Shown here one piece after another: positions 47,575-60,693 of a DNA stretch of 64,000 bases. The translations under genes and the position numbers were made by a program. This DNA is from Mugil cephalus (Eukaryota > Chordata > Actinopteri > Mugiliformes > Mugilidae), in NCBI RefSeq assembly GCF_022458985.1, contig NC_061782.1, positions 8,697,672-8,761,671 of the forward strand, in the 5' to 3' direction. The notes beneath the pieces were generated by a model. That model did no database searches and had not been told where the DNA came from. It saw only the letters and a program-made list of their open reading frames with translations. The number at the start of each line of letters is the position of its first letter. Position 1 is the first letter of the stretch.

Positions 47575-48920
47575 GGGGGGGGATTTTTGGAGAGAGACAG
47601 AAACCCTTTTGGGCTGGCGCACTGTCAGCTTCACTAGCACACAGCTGCTTCTGGAAAATTCTGCACCCTGCCCTACTAAACCACCAGGCATGACATGAAT
47701 AACAAGAATGGCCTAGCCATCAACAGCAGATACTTTTTCTTTTGACGTGGGCCTAACAGACTGGTACAAATGCCCTGGCCTTGCACATAGTGGAAAAATC
47801 AACAATGAAGGGGACACCGGGGTACAATGTGGAAATGAAATCCCGGGTTTAGAAGGCTTTGTCTGGACAAGGACGCGGTTGACACAGACCCCGAGGGCTT
47901 TGCAAAAGGCCGTGTGACAAAATGCCAACTGATGTGTTTTGATGGGGTTACTTGTTCACCAGCCAGTCACTAATTAGAGAGTAGGAAACCGACTAAATTG
48001 CTTTGAGTCGACGCGGAGCTGCGTGCGTCTGTCATTCGAAGACGGAGGCGGCCAAACAAAGCACCTGAGAAGTCGGGTAGTAGCTGGCGGTGCGGGTTGT
48101 GACGTCTCCAAAACGACCAGTCGACACATGCCCTCGATCTAAGAACAGCCTTCCCGGCAGTGTGTGTGAGCGCTGCTGCTCGGGAGATAACACTAGACCT
48201 TATCCATACATGAGGTTGTTAGTCGTGCACAACCCTCTGTGGTGTTGACATTTTTCTGCCCAACCCATGGGAACGCGTAAGGCAATGGAGGCTCCTCTCG
48301 GGCCGTCGTCTGTATCCATGGCTGATAAAGAGGTGAGTCAGCCACTCATCCATCCCGTTCTCCTCCTCCTTCTCCTCCTCCTCCTCCTCCTCTGCCTGGC
48401 AATAGTCCTACCCTTAACCCCCGTCATCCTCGTTCACAAGGCCTTATGTGTACATTCGGCACATGGTGGACTGTATAAATAGCAGCGACCGCGTGGCTCG
48501 CCGCTGACACCTGACATTTTCATGCCCCAGCAAGCCGCTGATACATTTGGCGCTTGGCACGCATTCTTCTCCCGGGTTTATCCATCTGTTGATGTAGAGC
48601 CCAACCCCCCCACCCCCCTCCCCCCCAGCCACTACTATGTTCTTGTAACATAACACGAGGCTCGCCTTTCCCTCTATTCATCTTAACATGCAAGCACTGC
48701 ATGGCACAGACTTCACCCCTCCCTCCTCCATGTTTTTCTCTGGCTCTCACTCGCTCACCCCGTCGTGCCGTCTTTCCTTTTTTTTTTTTTTTCCTCTCTG
48801 CCCAACAACCCCCACCAACAATCGCACAATACACAATCCACCCAAGTTATTAGTCTTCCGATTGGCGTTCAGCTGGTCTCAGAAATCCGCCGAGATGGGA
48901 TGGGATTGGGGGTGGGGGGA

Positions 48921-48942
48921 GGGGGGGGGGGGGGGGGGGGGG
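48921..48942. repeat. Poly-G run of 22 with flanking G-rich and poly-A sequence
   Basis: Twenty-two consecutive G bases are preceded by GGGGGTGGGGGGA and followed by a poly-A run at about 48956-48974. The tract could form a G-quadruplex. It is also a place where assembly errors are likely. Confidence 0.9.
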
Positions 48943-49112
48943 CGGCTGGGGAGGCAAAAAAAAAAAAAAAAAAAGAAGTGAGACGAGAATTGCGTGAAGC
49001 TGGAGTGATAGTGCTGGCAAAAGGCAGAATGTGAGATTGTGTGCAGGCAGGGTGCTTCCTGGCTGCACGCCAACTTCCAGCAGCAGCAGCACTGCAGCAT
49101 GTCAATATGGCC

Positions 49113-49126
49113 GTTGCCAGGGAAAC
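49113..49126. promoter_or_regulatory. RFX X-box
   Basis: GTTGCC-AG-GGAAAC fits the strong X-box form with a 2-bp spacer. It lies about 9 kb downstream of irf2bp2. Confidence 0.55.
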
Positions 49127-51599
49127 AGGGAGAGCACACACAGTCCAAGGAAAACCGTACACCCCCCCTCCCCTCCTCCCCCACAGCCTGCCCACCCCTT
49201 CTTCTGTTAAATTTAAAATGCCACGGTAAAACTGTGCCCCTCTCCTGTCCAGCGAAGGGCGGCACCGGGAGGAACATGATGAAACACCCACAGATCTCAG
49301 CCGCCCTCTGCACACGGCACCCAGCCTGCATGTGGGAGCCGGTATAAGGGCAAGGACGTGATCCCTCCGTGGTTTCCCAAATGTGAACGCAGCCGCACGT
49401 GTTTCGCTCAGCAAACTGCCCTAAAAAATAATTAAAAAATATCATCAGTTGTGGCGGATTCGGAGTGGTAGGTTTCAGATGTGTCAGGCGTTGATTTGGA
49501 TGAATCTGCCCTCACACATACACAAACAGTAGCACATGGTATTTTCTATCTTTCTTTCTTTCTTTTTTTTTTTCACCCACCTACGGGAGATACTTTTAGA
49601 AATACTCACACAAAAAAAAAAAAAATGTAGCTTCTAGGAAATGCGAGAAGCATTGGCACAATCTTAGTCTCCTAGTCATCGATGATTACTGTTGGAAACT
49701 GGCTTTAAAATGAAAATACATGGTTGTAATATCCGAATTTAAACATCTCCAAATGAGCCTTTCGCGATCAAAATACATCCTCTGTGGGCTTTGTAGGGCG
49801 TGAATGTCTGTGTTCTCCTTGCTCATGTTATTAGGTTGGTGATTGTAGCCTGCGGCGAACAGCTCGGCTGTGAGTTATTGCTGGCAGGTCTATATTCCTC
49901 TGTCAGGCATCGTGAAAGAATGACCTCAGATACATCAGGCGGCGCAGTGGCTCTGTTGCAAAGTCACAACTTGCAACATAAGTCATTGGTTCTGAGCCAC
50001 AAAGTGCCACGGCGATCTAATCAGACGGTCTCAAGCTGTGACCTTGATCAAAGCTACATTCGCTATCTCTGAAGACACTGCGATGCCTTTTTCATTTAGG
50101 AGAGATAAAGTAAAATACATTTATCTCACTGCTTTCGATGCGTCGATCCGGAACGGCGTGTATTGTGCTCAGTTTAAAGCACGTACTCTGTTACTCAAAC
50201 GGTCTAAAGTGGCCACAGCATGGCTGAGATGACTTCCCCTTTGTCTCTGTAGTATTCTCATCTCTGCCTTTACTGTGGCTTTTTATTAATAGGCCACGAT
50301 TTGCAAATGAAGAGGAAGACCGAATCGGTTCAACGGTGCAAATATATTTCGCTCTTAAATTGTCATTGATGAAGTCACGATCTAAGTGCTTGACGACAGC
50401 CTGATTATAAGACACCGATGGCAAATACTGAGCATTATTGTTGTGTGGTGGTTGTTCAGGTGAATTCTTCTGTGTGGCTGAAGGACAGCTAAAGGACAAG
50501 TCTGTCAGCCACACCTACCCTGGCACTCTTATCCAAGTCTGGCTCCGTCTGTGCTCGTATCACTGGAGGGGGAAGGGGGTGTGCCAACTATAGCACCTTA
50601 GTACTTTTTCAGAACTCTATCTGTGTGCCTGCGAGTGGTCTAACAGCTGCTGCTGCAGTGTCTGAGCTTGCTCGGGGATGCAGATGAAAGTGCTGATGTG
50701 TCCTGTTATTTTGGGTTGTGTGGTGCCCTGGGGGGCCGAGGAATTTTTGGAGGAGGCCGGGCAAGATTGTTAGAGGGTAGATTTGGGTGTGTGTAGAAGG
50801 GGGGAGGTGGGTGGGTGGGGGGATGTGTGCCCGGAGGGGGATCTCAGCAGAGCGTTTCTCCCAGAATGCAATGTGACCCTCATTGCCACATGGCTTCATA
50901 GGAATCCTGAGGGGGTGCGGAATTGCTGACGGTACCAGGCTGAGCGATGGGCACGGACATGAGCACAAAGGCTCAACGTGCTCCCTGTCTCCGATGATTG
51001 GCGGTATTCCTGGCTGCCTTTTGGTACGCGCGGGGAGGGGCTGCTGATGGCCTGTCATGCTCCAAGTTTTATACAGTCCAAACTCCATTTCATCACCAGT
51101 TTCAAAGCTCACTCTCGTTGCCGAAAACAAATCTGACCTCAAGGCCCATTAAGCATCTTATCTTCGCGAGCAGGTGGAGTTTGAACTTTGCAGCTGAATT
51201 TATCGAAAGTTATTGACAGCTTCTCGACAGCCACGCTGAGGTAAGGCTCTTTTATCAGCGGCTCTTTATCGGGCAAACTCTGATGACATCATTGTATTTG
51301 TAATCTCATTACGTTACGATAGTTGGGCTTTAGCGCAATACGGTTATGATGTCAAAGTACCAGAAGGTGCGGTAGACTTTGACACCAGCAAATTATATAC
51401 TCTCCAGGAATATTACTATGATTACAATGACTAAGAGTATATAAAAGAGCAATAACGATACCATCACATTTTGTAAAGAAGCAAAGTCACTGTGCAATAC
51501 ATAACATGAAAAGTGAAATGCAAAAACCACGATTTAAAATATACATATTTAATAATGTTTTTTTTTTTTTTTTTTGTCTTTCTAGACTAAGGCTGTATC

Positions 51600-51775
51600 T
51601 GTAAGAATCTGCAACCATTGGGCTGCAGTTCCACAACTGGCCACTTGAGGCTGTCTCCGAAAAGTTAACCCATCCCCATAGACCTCCATGTTAAAATGAC
51701 CAACGTTACATTAAGATAAAGAAATATATTTACAAAAAAGTACTTTGGATCGCTATAGCTAATTTCTCCTTTTAG
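51600..51775 (+). repeat. Interspersed repeat, copy B
   Basis: The partner of the copy at 27350-27525. It shares GGCCACTTGAGGCTGTCTCC, CCATAGACCTCCATGTTAAAATG, TTACATTAAGATAAAGAAATAT and GCTAATTTCTCC in the same order. Confidence 0.6.
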
Positions 51776-52565
51776 CTAACTAAGATACATCGAGGCTTAA
51801 AGTCACCGATAATTAAGGGAATTGCTGCTTTGAGCGAGAGGTGGTTGCCATGATGGTTTGCTAGTTGCCTGACTTGGTATCGCCGACCCACCTCAGCTCC
51901 TCTCATGCATAATTTCTTTGCCTGTTTTTGGATTAACTAGGAGCTAGGCACTGCCAAGAAGGCTGCCCCATTTCTCCTCAAAAAACAATCTTAATCTCTT
52001 CCTAGTGTTCGCTTACTTTTCCAGTTTTCACTAGCTGTTACAATGGCCCATAATATTGATTTTCACTCGTGATGTTGGTCATGCACGCATTTCAAGTCAC
52101 TCCATTTAATTGTAAATTACCGTGCATCTGTTAGAGGACCTGCTGGATGTCAGCAGCTGCTACATGCCCGTAACGTTAACGTCAGCCATCGCACCACCAT
52201 TAACACTCTCTGCTGGTTGTAAATGTTATCATAGATCTTTGCGCAGACGTCGCGTTCCCATTTCCATTCAACTCACACGTGGTCGTAATAGCACGGCGCG
52301 TTCGGCTTGGCATGTGAGAGAAGGATACCGTGTCATTTACTTAATTACACGTCCCCTGCGGCTCACACCTTGAAAACCACTTGATTTATTTGTTTGCCAC
52401 TTGCTGAAAACTGTTCAGGATTCCCATCGTTCCCCCTCGTCCCGCGCTTCATCCGAGAAGCCTCGTCCACGTTACAATATGACACTATATTAATTAAGAG
52501 GAATACTCACAGATTGCTCCATAAATCATTTTCGCACACATTTTCATGCTTGGTCTGACACTGCA

Positions 52566-52787
52566 ATTTGCATCTTGTTCCTCCTCACAACAGCGTGCAC
52601 CTCGGCGCAGAGGCGGGAGACAGAGGACTTCAACGGCTTCTTTGTCATGTTATCCTCGGCGGAGTTTGTCAATAACCTTAGAAGGATGGATGACAGTGCT
52701 GACTCACTGATGCTGTTATCCCCGACATCTGGGACGTTAAAGAGGCAGTTTATGGTCGGGCTGGAAATGAGAGTCGTGATGCAAATT
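52566..52787. promoter_or_regulatory. Segment bounded by two perfect octamer sites
   Basis: ATTTGCAT at 52566-52573 and ATGCAAAT at 52780-52787 face each other 214 bp apart. The segment between is repeat-free and of mixed base composition, unlike its AT-rich surroundings. It is a possible enhancer; function is inferred. Confidence 0.35.
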
Positions 52788-53156
52788 TGCTGCCTTTTCA
52801 CAGCATTTTAAAACATATCCATCGACAAAACCCATTAATGAGATTTGTAATATTCTAGAGCGTGTTTTCAACTTTCAGTTGAGTATCCTTGAACCACATG
52901 AAAGCAACAGTGTGTGTCTTTATTTAAGCGGGAAATGACCCGTGTGTTTGTGTGTTAAACCCATTATGCATTGTGATTTCACCAGACCGCTAATTTTCTC
53001 CTTAAGTCAGATGACAAATAGATTATGTATCAACATTGGTTCTTTGGAGGTCTGAATCACATGACTGTGTGTAGACAAAGACCCGAATCAGACCGCTTTG
53101 TTATTTTAGCCTCTCATGTGATCAGCACTCAACACCAAAGGGTCACTCTCACAGCA

Positions 53157-53174
53157 CCCCCCCCCCCCCCCCCC
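53157..53174. repeat. Poly-C run (18 bp)
   Basis: Eighteen consecutive C bases, then CTCCCC. Simple sequence. Confidence 0.9.
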
Positions 53175-54369
53175 TCCCCAACCCGACAGTGGCTGACAGA
53201 GAGAGTCTGTTACCCGAGAAACAAAGGTCAGTGTACTGTGTCGTCACAATTTCGACTCACAGGACGGAGCTTTGAAAGAGAAAAAAGGGCCGCAAACAAA
53301 CATCCTTTGTTTTTGCTGCAACAAGACTGCGTTTGTTGTTGTGCTCTCGGCTGTGATGTCATCGTCATGGTTCATTCTCTCCGTGACCTCTGGGCTGGCG
53401 AGTCTCAAATAGCTTCATCAGGAGGTGCACACCAATTAGAGCATTGATTTTGTTTCACTGTCACGCCCACACACCTGCACTTGGCAACCCTCGCACAAAC
53501 ACAAACACAAAACACGCATGCATTCATCAAATAACACAAAAATAGAGTACAGTGAGTTCACTGTTCTCCGAGTCTGTTTTTTCTTCCCGTTGGGAGGCTG
53601 TGCTACACGCTCTGTGTGCTCGCTGCGGCACTATGATCTGTGCTCTATTATATCATCATTATCCGAGGCAGAACACAGGCTGCAGAGAAATTATTATATT
53701 GCAAGAAAGCACATTGACATTTCTTCAATTCATTGCACACCTGAAAACTGCCTGAAATAATGACACTCTCATACAGGAAATGCTTAATGCAGCCGACCTT
53801 TGATGGTGTAAGTGATGTAATCCTCATGATAGATGCGTCAGACTTTGGCCTTAGGCTCCTCTGAATGTTCAACTCCCCAAAGACCTAGCGGGCTAAACAG
53901 GCCAAACGGCCTCCATCAATACATGACCAAGCAAAGCACTAGATCACCTCAACTGCTGCAATTAATCTTAGCCTAGTAACCAGCCGACGGGCCTTTATCC
54001 AAACAACAAACAAAACAGACACTTTATTGCCTGATGACGAAGGCTGGGGCGACATGTTAACATCATCCTAATAAGCGAGGCTGCACACCGTCTTTACCTG
54101 AGATTAAAAATTCAAATGCAGCGAGTGATCAAAATGGGATTACCGCGCTAAGCTTTCTGCAACAAAAGAAGAGGCGCGTTGGAAACGTTATGTATCGTCA
54201 CCCCCCCGCCCCCCCCCTCTGCCACGCTTGTTAATGTGATTTATACGGGGAAAGATGTTGTTTTTAGTTGACCTTATTATCATGCTAGTCACTTTGGATT
54301 TTCATCACATTTGAGCTGTAAGCTGTTGAAAGATGGTTGTAACAACACATTCACGGGATGAAATGTCTT

Positions 54370-54800
54370 GTCTTGAAGGATAAGTCGGATATTTTGGGAT
54401 TTCCTTTGTTGATGATGCTCGAATGAAAAGATCGAGAACCAGAGGTTGACTGTGAGGCTACATTAAGGAGACGGTTGAGTTAGCTCAGCACAAATACTAG
54501 GATTTTTCGAGCTGTTGCTGCCTTCAAAATGGGGTTGTATTTTATGTGTTAACAAAAAAACTCTAAGGCCTAAGGTCAAGAGTTGTGACGTGTTTGAATA
54601 TATTAATATTCCCAGTGGCTTTTTTTGAATTCCTACATTATTTTTAGCTTGCTAAACCGTTAGCCTCGATGGCCTCCAAATGTTTAGTATGACTATCACT
54701 TTTTACCATTGTGAGAAAAGCTCACAAGTCGCAAGCACTTAATGTTTTGACTTTTTTTCTGTCTTTATGCTAAGCTAAGATAACGAGCGTGAGGGCTCCC
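54370..54800. repeat. Probable dispersed repeat with inverted CTTTATGCTAAGCTAAG blocks
   Basis: GTTAGCTCAGCACAAATACTA (about 54478-54498, minus-strand sense) and CTTTATGCTAAGCTAAGATAAC (about 54762) face each other about 270 bp apart. The second block matches the repeat fragment at 17945-18055. I recall this core as a common teleost repeat. The ends are not defined. Confidence 0.4.
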
Positions 54801-54970
54801 AAACCTTGGGACCATTCGAGCTTCACGAATGTCGATCTTCTTCCTGCACTGACATGAACAATTTGCAGAGGACGTTCACAAATGCATCACATTTTGGAAG
54901 TGATAGTCAAATTCTTATCATGGGGAAGCTAGCTAGGCAGCTGGTTGCAACACACACATCAGGTGAGTTT

Positions 54971-55277
54971 TAGTGACGTGCAGATCGATACTAAAATATC
55001 GATACTTCCGATTTTCACATATGTTGTATGACTGTGTCCTCTGCTTGTTTTTACTTTTACAGTATTAGCTCTTTTATATTATAGAGCTATAGCTACATAT
55101 GCTGCTACCATTTACCAAATAAATGACTCTGATGTGTTGTATTTTTTATGAAGCTACAATTTGAAAGTTTCCCAGACACATTAGGGTGTATGTGCACAAA
55201 ACATCTGATCGGGATACCAGCCTGAACTTTACTCAGTATCGAATCAGAAAGGAAACCAGTGGTATCGACACTCACCA
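54971..55277. mobile_element. Probable non-autonomous hAT-like MITE
   Basis: The left end TAGTGACGTGCAGATCGATAC and the minus-strand right end TTGGTGAGTGTCGATACCAC share GTGA-GTG...TCGATAC, suggesting degraded terminal inverted repeats. An internal ATATCGATACTTCCGAT block is typical of short teleost hAT elements as I recall them. No clear target duplication is seen. Confidence 0.5.
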
Positions 55278-55379
55278 ATGCCTGTTGTGGGTGTGACAAG
55301 GGTGAGAGAAGGTGCAGCACAGACCGACCATGCCAAGTTCATTGGACTTAAATAATGTTGAATCATAGTGTTTCCTCAT

Positions 55380-55445
55380 GGCCCAATAGTAAATGTTTCG
55401 TGGCCTGGTGCCAGTCCACGGCCTGGAGGCTGGACGCACAACATC
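55380..55445. repeat. Fragment of a GGCCTGGTGCCAGTCCACGG-type repeat
   Basis: GTGGCCTGGTGCCAGTCCAC followed by GGCCTGGAGGCTGG resembles the CpG-decayed end of hAT-type repeats that read GGCCCGGTACCGGTCC. It is only a short remnant. Confidence 0.35.
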
Positions 55446-56709
55446 AAAGCGCAGTAAAAGCACTGTAAAACAGAAACAAGTTCAAATACTGTAATGGTTT
55501 TACAGTGTTTTACCTGACAGTGTCAAATTGCGCTGATAAGGAATGCAGCCAAACGGCCAGGACTTTTATGGACGACAGCTGCATGTGACGTGCCCTAAAA
55601 TAACATCTTTACTTCAGCATGTGTGAAAGCAAAGTCAGCTGAAGGGTTGCATGACTTTGGAAAGTCATACATATTGAAGTAGGCTGTGTCATTTTAAGCA
55701 ACCCTTCCAGTTTTATGTAAATCAGACTTCTAAATTAGCTCCCACAATGAGCCTCCGTCTGACTGGAGGACGATCCGTGACCTGCTTTGAATGCAACACA
55801 CAATTCAATGCCAGGGTTCACAGTGACGCGTTCTGTGCATTGTTTCCTGGAATCATGTTACGTTCTGGACTCATTAAAATGTGATTTGCTATGTAATGGG
55901 TGCCACGTCTGGTGAATAATCACCTGAGCACACCATGATTCAAGAGATTGCGTAACCTGCGTGTTTCATGAGGCTTCTTTGGCGTTGCCTCATTCCTGCG
56001 TGTTTATAGAAGCGGTGTGCGAGGAATGCTGCTGTGAGTCAGCACAGTAGAACTGCAGTCAGTGAGGCAGAGGTCGGACTGTACAAGGTGATGTTTGAGG
56101 GAAAGAGTTAACGTCAGCAGTCGAACACGTTCAGAAAGATTCTTAATGGGTAACTCATGTCAGTTTCCATTGTGCCTTAAACTTTTTATGGCTTCGATTA
56201 TGCGCAACTTTGTTCTTTTGTTATGTGTTGATTTGCTACACTGGAGCATGGCGGCTGTTGATAAATTGCAAACAGGCAAGGAAATAATAGCTTTCATACT
56301 AACAGGCATTTAAAGAGCCTGGTAATGTACTCACTAGTGGCCTGATGGATTTTATTAAGTAGACATAAATGGGGTAGTCACCATTGATCTGATCTGTGCT
56401 GGATGAGGCTGATCAAAACCACGAGGACAGAGAGGCTAACTCCGTCTGCAGATGAAGATCCTTTAATAAAGTTAAAAGCATCTGTAGCCTTTGAAAAAAC
56501 TTAAAGTCCAACCTTGGGTTTGGATAGTTTAATCAAACTCCAATTTGCAAAGTCAAAAGTGAACTTATACGCCTTCATTTAGCTTTAATTGTGAGTAAAA
56601 GTTTATTGTGATATGAAGGGATTACTCCAGCATAATATGCACGCTGTCATTAAATGCTAATAACAGGCTTTTTATAATAGCCTGCGCATGTGTAGGTGTA
56701 AAATACGTT

Positions 56710-56742
<33 letters not shown>

Positions 56743-56751
56743 TTAATTTCT
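56710..56751. repeat. (AT)n microsatellite
   Basis: About 20 AT units with a GT interruption. It is self-complementary. Confidence 0.92.
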
Positions 56752-59700
56752 ATGCTGTTTTCTGAACTGTCACAGCAGAAATGAGATGAATGCATGATTT
56801 AAAGCAGTAACATAAAATGGATTAAATGCTAGCCCGCCATTCAGAGGAGGCAAGCGTGGATGTTTAAATCTCAGCAAAACTGATTTTAGGACCACAGACT
56901 GCAGGACGTACAGACATCCAAGGCAAATGGAAGGAGCTTGTATGCGCCGGACCGGCGGAGCCGCGTCGAAAGCAGGCACAGAAAGCCTGCCGCCAACTTT
57001 GCCGCACCGTGCGCGACAAAAAAAATTGTGTCATGTCAGCGCGCCGAGAAATAGAAGTAAATTGGGAAGCAGAGAGGTACAAAGAGGTGTGGAGGGGAGG
57101 GCTGGAGAGATGTGGGGGGAGAAGAGGGGAGTGTGTCTGAGATTCAGGCTGTACCTGAGGCATGGAGGGGTACATCATTATTCAGAGCGGCGCTTTGATG
57201 TTGAGGCTGGGTGGATCTCAGGGAGCAGGCAAGAAGCAGTTCTAATTAAAACAGTAACAATGCAGCCCGAGTTGCCCTGCAGAAACGGGGCTTTGAAGAG
57301 TCACTGAATGCCCCATTTAGAGCCGGCTGTCCACAGATAACAGCAGATATTACGTTGACGGACTCTGAGGCCTCTGTCGCAGAGTGTGTATTTTTTGCCA
57401 CAGTTAGTAAAGCGTTTCTCTCTCTGTGTGTGCGTGTGTGTGTGTGTGCACGCGATGAGTTGTCAGTGTCCTACTTTCTGGGTTCTTTGGTGGCGTTGTG
57501 GGCCTGACAGGAGTGACAGATTGAGATGGGCTGTGGGTATTCAGGGGCCAGGCAAAGACAGGAAAGCCTGAGGGATCTTGGTATGACAGGTAGACAGAGG
57601 AGACACAGAACTTCATTATAGCTGCTGCACAGAAAGGAGATCTGAATATCAAATTAACGTCGCGAATCAGCGCAAGAACAATATTTTTCGTATCGTCGCT
57701 CTTATTCATTTTACTACAACTGTAGTCGGAAAAAAAAAATGCCCGGTTTCAACCAGATATTGGCGCTGCCCGACTTGTATAACATAGATTGTCCCCTTTG
57801 TCCGCCGAGCATGTTTATGTCTCACCTCGTATCTACTGAGGCGTACGGGACTAAAAGGCACAAGTGGGCTGTGGAAAGAGCTGAGTGATGCTCTGAGACA
57901 GTAGCAGTTCAAAGCGACTGTCTGCACAGAGAGAAAGGTCTAATTTTAACTTGGAGACAGAGGGGCTCATGAAACAACTCTCTGCCCGGCTACAGCTCAA
58001 TTATTCATCAACACAAGAAGTCTCTCAACTAAAAAGCCTGACATGTTATTCAAAACCCCCCCATTCTCTCTTTTTTTCCATGCTTTTTCATTCAGACTCA
58101 AACCCATCCACCACACACACAAACCAAAGCTACCCACCCAACCCTTGTCTTCAACCATATAGTAACTCTCTACAAATCCAGACTCTCTTTGATGAAGACA
58201 AGTAAAAAATAAAATGTACAAAAATGAGGCGCGATTTGACAAACTCTATTTTGATTTTAAGGTTTATTGGAAGTTCGCTGTGAAATATTCCACTGGCCGT
58301 CTGTTGTCACAGTTTTTGGTGTCCGTAATTTAACATCTCATAGCTTTCGTGCTTCAGTTGTTTTCACAGATTATCAGGACACATAACCAAACTCAGAGCT
58401 AAGGACTTGGACGCCTCTGCCTGGTGACTCAGTTTCTGTTTTGGACGAGCTGCGCTGGCCGTGATCTCCAGCAGATGACCGGTCATCCGACACCGAGCCG
58501 ACTCCGCTGCAGCTCCACTGTCGTGTAATATAGGAAATCGCAGAATGAAGTCTGTGTAGCTTCCAGTCGCTCTGTCTTTTTCATTTTTCAGAGCCCCGCT
58601 GTCTGAGAGTGCTTTTCATTTTGCTGCTGGAATGGTGACGCTCTGGAGGATACAGCTGAGCAGTATTTTCTTAACGCAATGACAGCAAATCAAGAGAAAG
58701 GCCATAAAACATTTGGAGTTTTTTTTTTCCTCTCTGCTTGGTTGCAGCTTTAAATATCCCACTGGGCTTCAAACCTCGTTTCCCCACAGCTACTTGTTGT
58801 CATCGCCACGGCTACAGAGGACACTGCAGACTTAAGAGTAATTCTAATTATTCAGCAGTTTGAAAGCATAAACTACTCCTAGTCATATGATCGCAGCTGC
58901 AAATAAGCTCTATGAGACCAATTTAGAAGTAACTTGTTGACCTTCACGCCAGCAGCTCCGGATTCCTGGTCAGCACAAGCAACAGCTCGTCCCTCTAAGC
59001 TCTCTGCAGATGCAGCAGCAGCCCGAACCTGTTGAATGTTTGTAATAAGTTTATGGCTTTAGAAGTCACTGGGTGGCCTTAGGTAAGCAGTGCAACCTCA
59101 GGCAATCTGGGAGAGGATTTGTGTGCCTGCTGTGATAATGACACCAGTTTAAGACCCATCCAGACAGGCTGACAAAGTGATGCTGAGGTCGTGTTTTTAT
59201 GTCGACTGCAAGGCAAATAAACACATGGAGGCACCTGTCAGATGGACACCGGCGGTATGATGATGCGCTTGAATTTATGTTTCATTTTAAGAACTAATCT
59301 TCAAACCCACTGAGAACTAAAGAGGCTTTGAGTAAATATCGCTCTCCCTATGCCAAAGACATTTTATTTGTTTTCAGCAATAAATCCAAAGGGCGGGTGC
59401 ATAAATCTGCCGGATCAATAGAGAAAATACAATAACCCATCCTCAGTGTTATTGGTGCGCAGTAAGTACTTCCCCAAACATTTTTTCATTATGAAAACCG
59501 AGATTTATGATCGATTTCCCTGCCATGACATACAATGCTGCGGAACTTTGCGGTGTGTTTGTGTTAATGTGGACATCCCCGGCTGGATTTACTTCTGGAT
59601 AAGTCTATCTGTGACAGGCAGCAGGTGCTGTATATCATGTAGAGGGGGAGATAGCGCCGGCTAAAGACAGTCAGGTGTGGTGCTGTTTGGAGATAAGGCC

Positions 59701-60693
59701 TGTAGAGGCTAACTTTAGCATCTGACGTGAGAAAAGAAAAGCTGTGATTGCTCTGGCTCTGGCACATTGGTTTCAGAGATAGAAGCGATTTCCTTTCTGG
59801 TGATTTCCTCTCTGGCTACATGTCAGCATTTAGATAGGGATGGTGGGAGTAAAAAGTCAGGAAAACACATACGTTTGGCAAATTAAAAGTCCAAAGTGTG
59901 ACCATCATAGATCACAGTTGTGTTTCCAGGAACTTTGTTTGAACCTTTTTGAGGAGACACTGGTTGTAGACTGTAAAATATTGCTACAAAAACCGGACCA
60001 GCAGACTTGAATTAATGGTAATAACCTCGCTCTATGGCCACACACAACTTCTTGTGCTCCTGTAATACAAATAGCATGCTAACTCACAATAGCACCCCGG
60101 TGACTGATTGACCTAGCTACCTTATAGCGTGTACATTTACATGGCCTACAAAGAAAGTGGGCCTCACTCCAACCTATATTTTTTTTTCATAAAATGTTGG
60201 TTGCATTCAGATTACATACATTTTTTCCTCCTTGATTTTTATTAGAGGGCAAAGTGAGCACAATGCATCATTTTCAACATAAGACTCTTCCATTAGGTGC
60301 TGTGGTTGACAAGCAAAAGGCGTTAATAAAGAATTTATCATAAAACTGGTGATCATTGACCCTTATAGGCTCTGTTAAGTTTACAAAATAATGATATGCC
60401 TGTACAGTTGCTGTCTATAAATAGATATAATAGATATAAAAGTTTCTCCAAAAAGGGGCGTGGTCACGTAAGTTTTACTCTGAATGTCATATTGCTTAGC
60501 GACTACATGCACTTGTCGAAACGTTTATCCATTTGTTGTAGTAGTGTGGTTCAACTAAAGCTAGTTTGTCAAAAGTTTAACAAATGCAATTAGCAGTGTG
60601 TCAGTTTATTCTGCTGTAGACAAACATTAGCGTAACTAGCTAACTAACTTGCTAACAGCTATTGTGCTGGTCATACTTAAATATTAGTAGGAT

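Noticed and set aside
48869..49445. Overlapping frames of about 180 codons on the minus strand
   Set aside because: They are driven by the poly-G and poly-A tracts (poly-Pro, poly-Phe), with no domain resemblance.
50609..51142. 177-codon frame on the minus strand
   Set aside because: It is Pro/His/Ser-rich with no known motif, no neighbouring exons and no good splice borders. I treat it as chance in GC-rich DNA.
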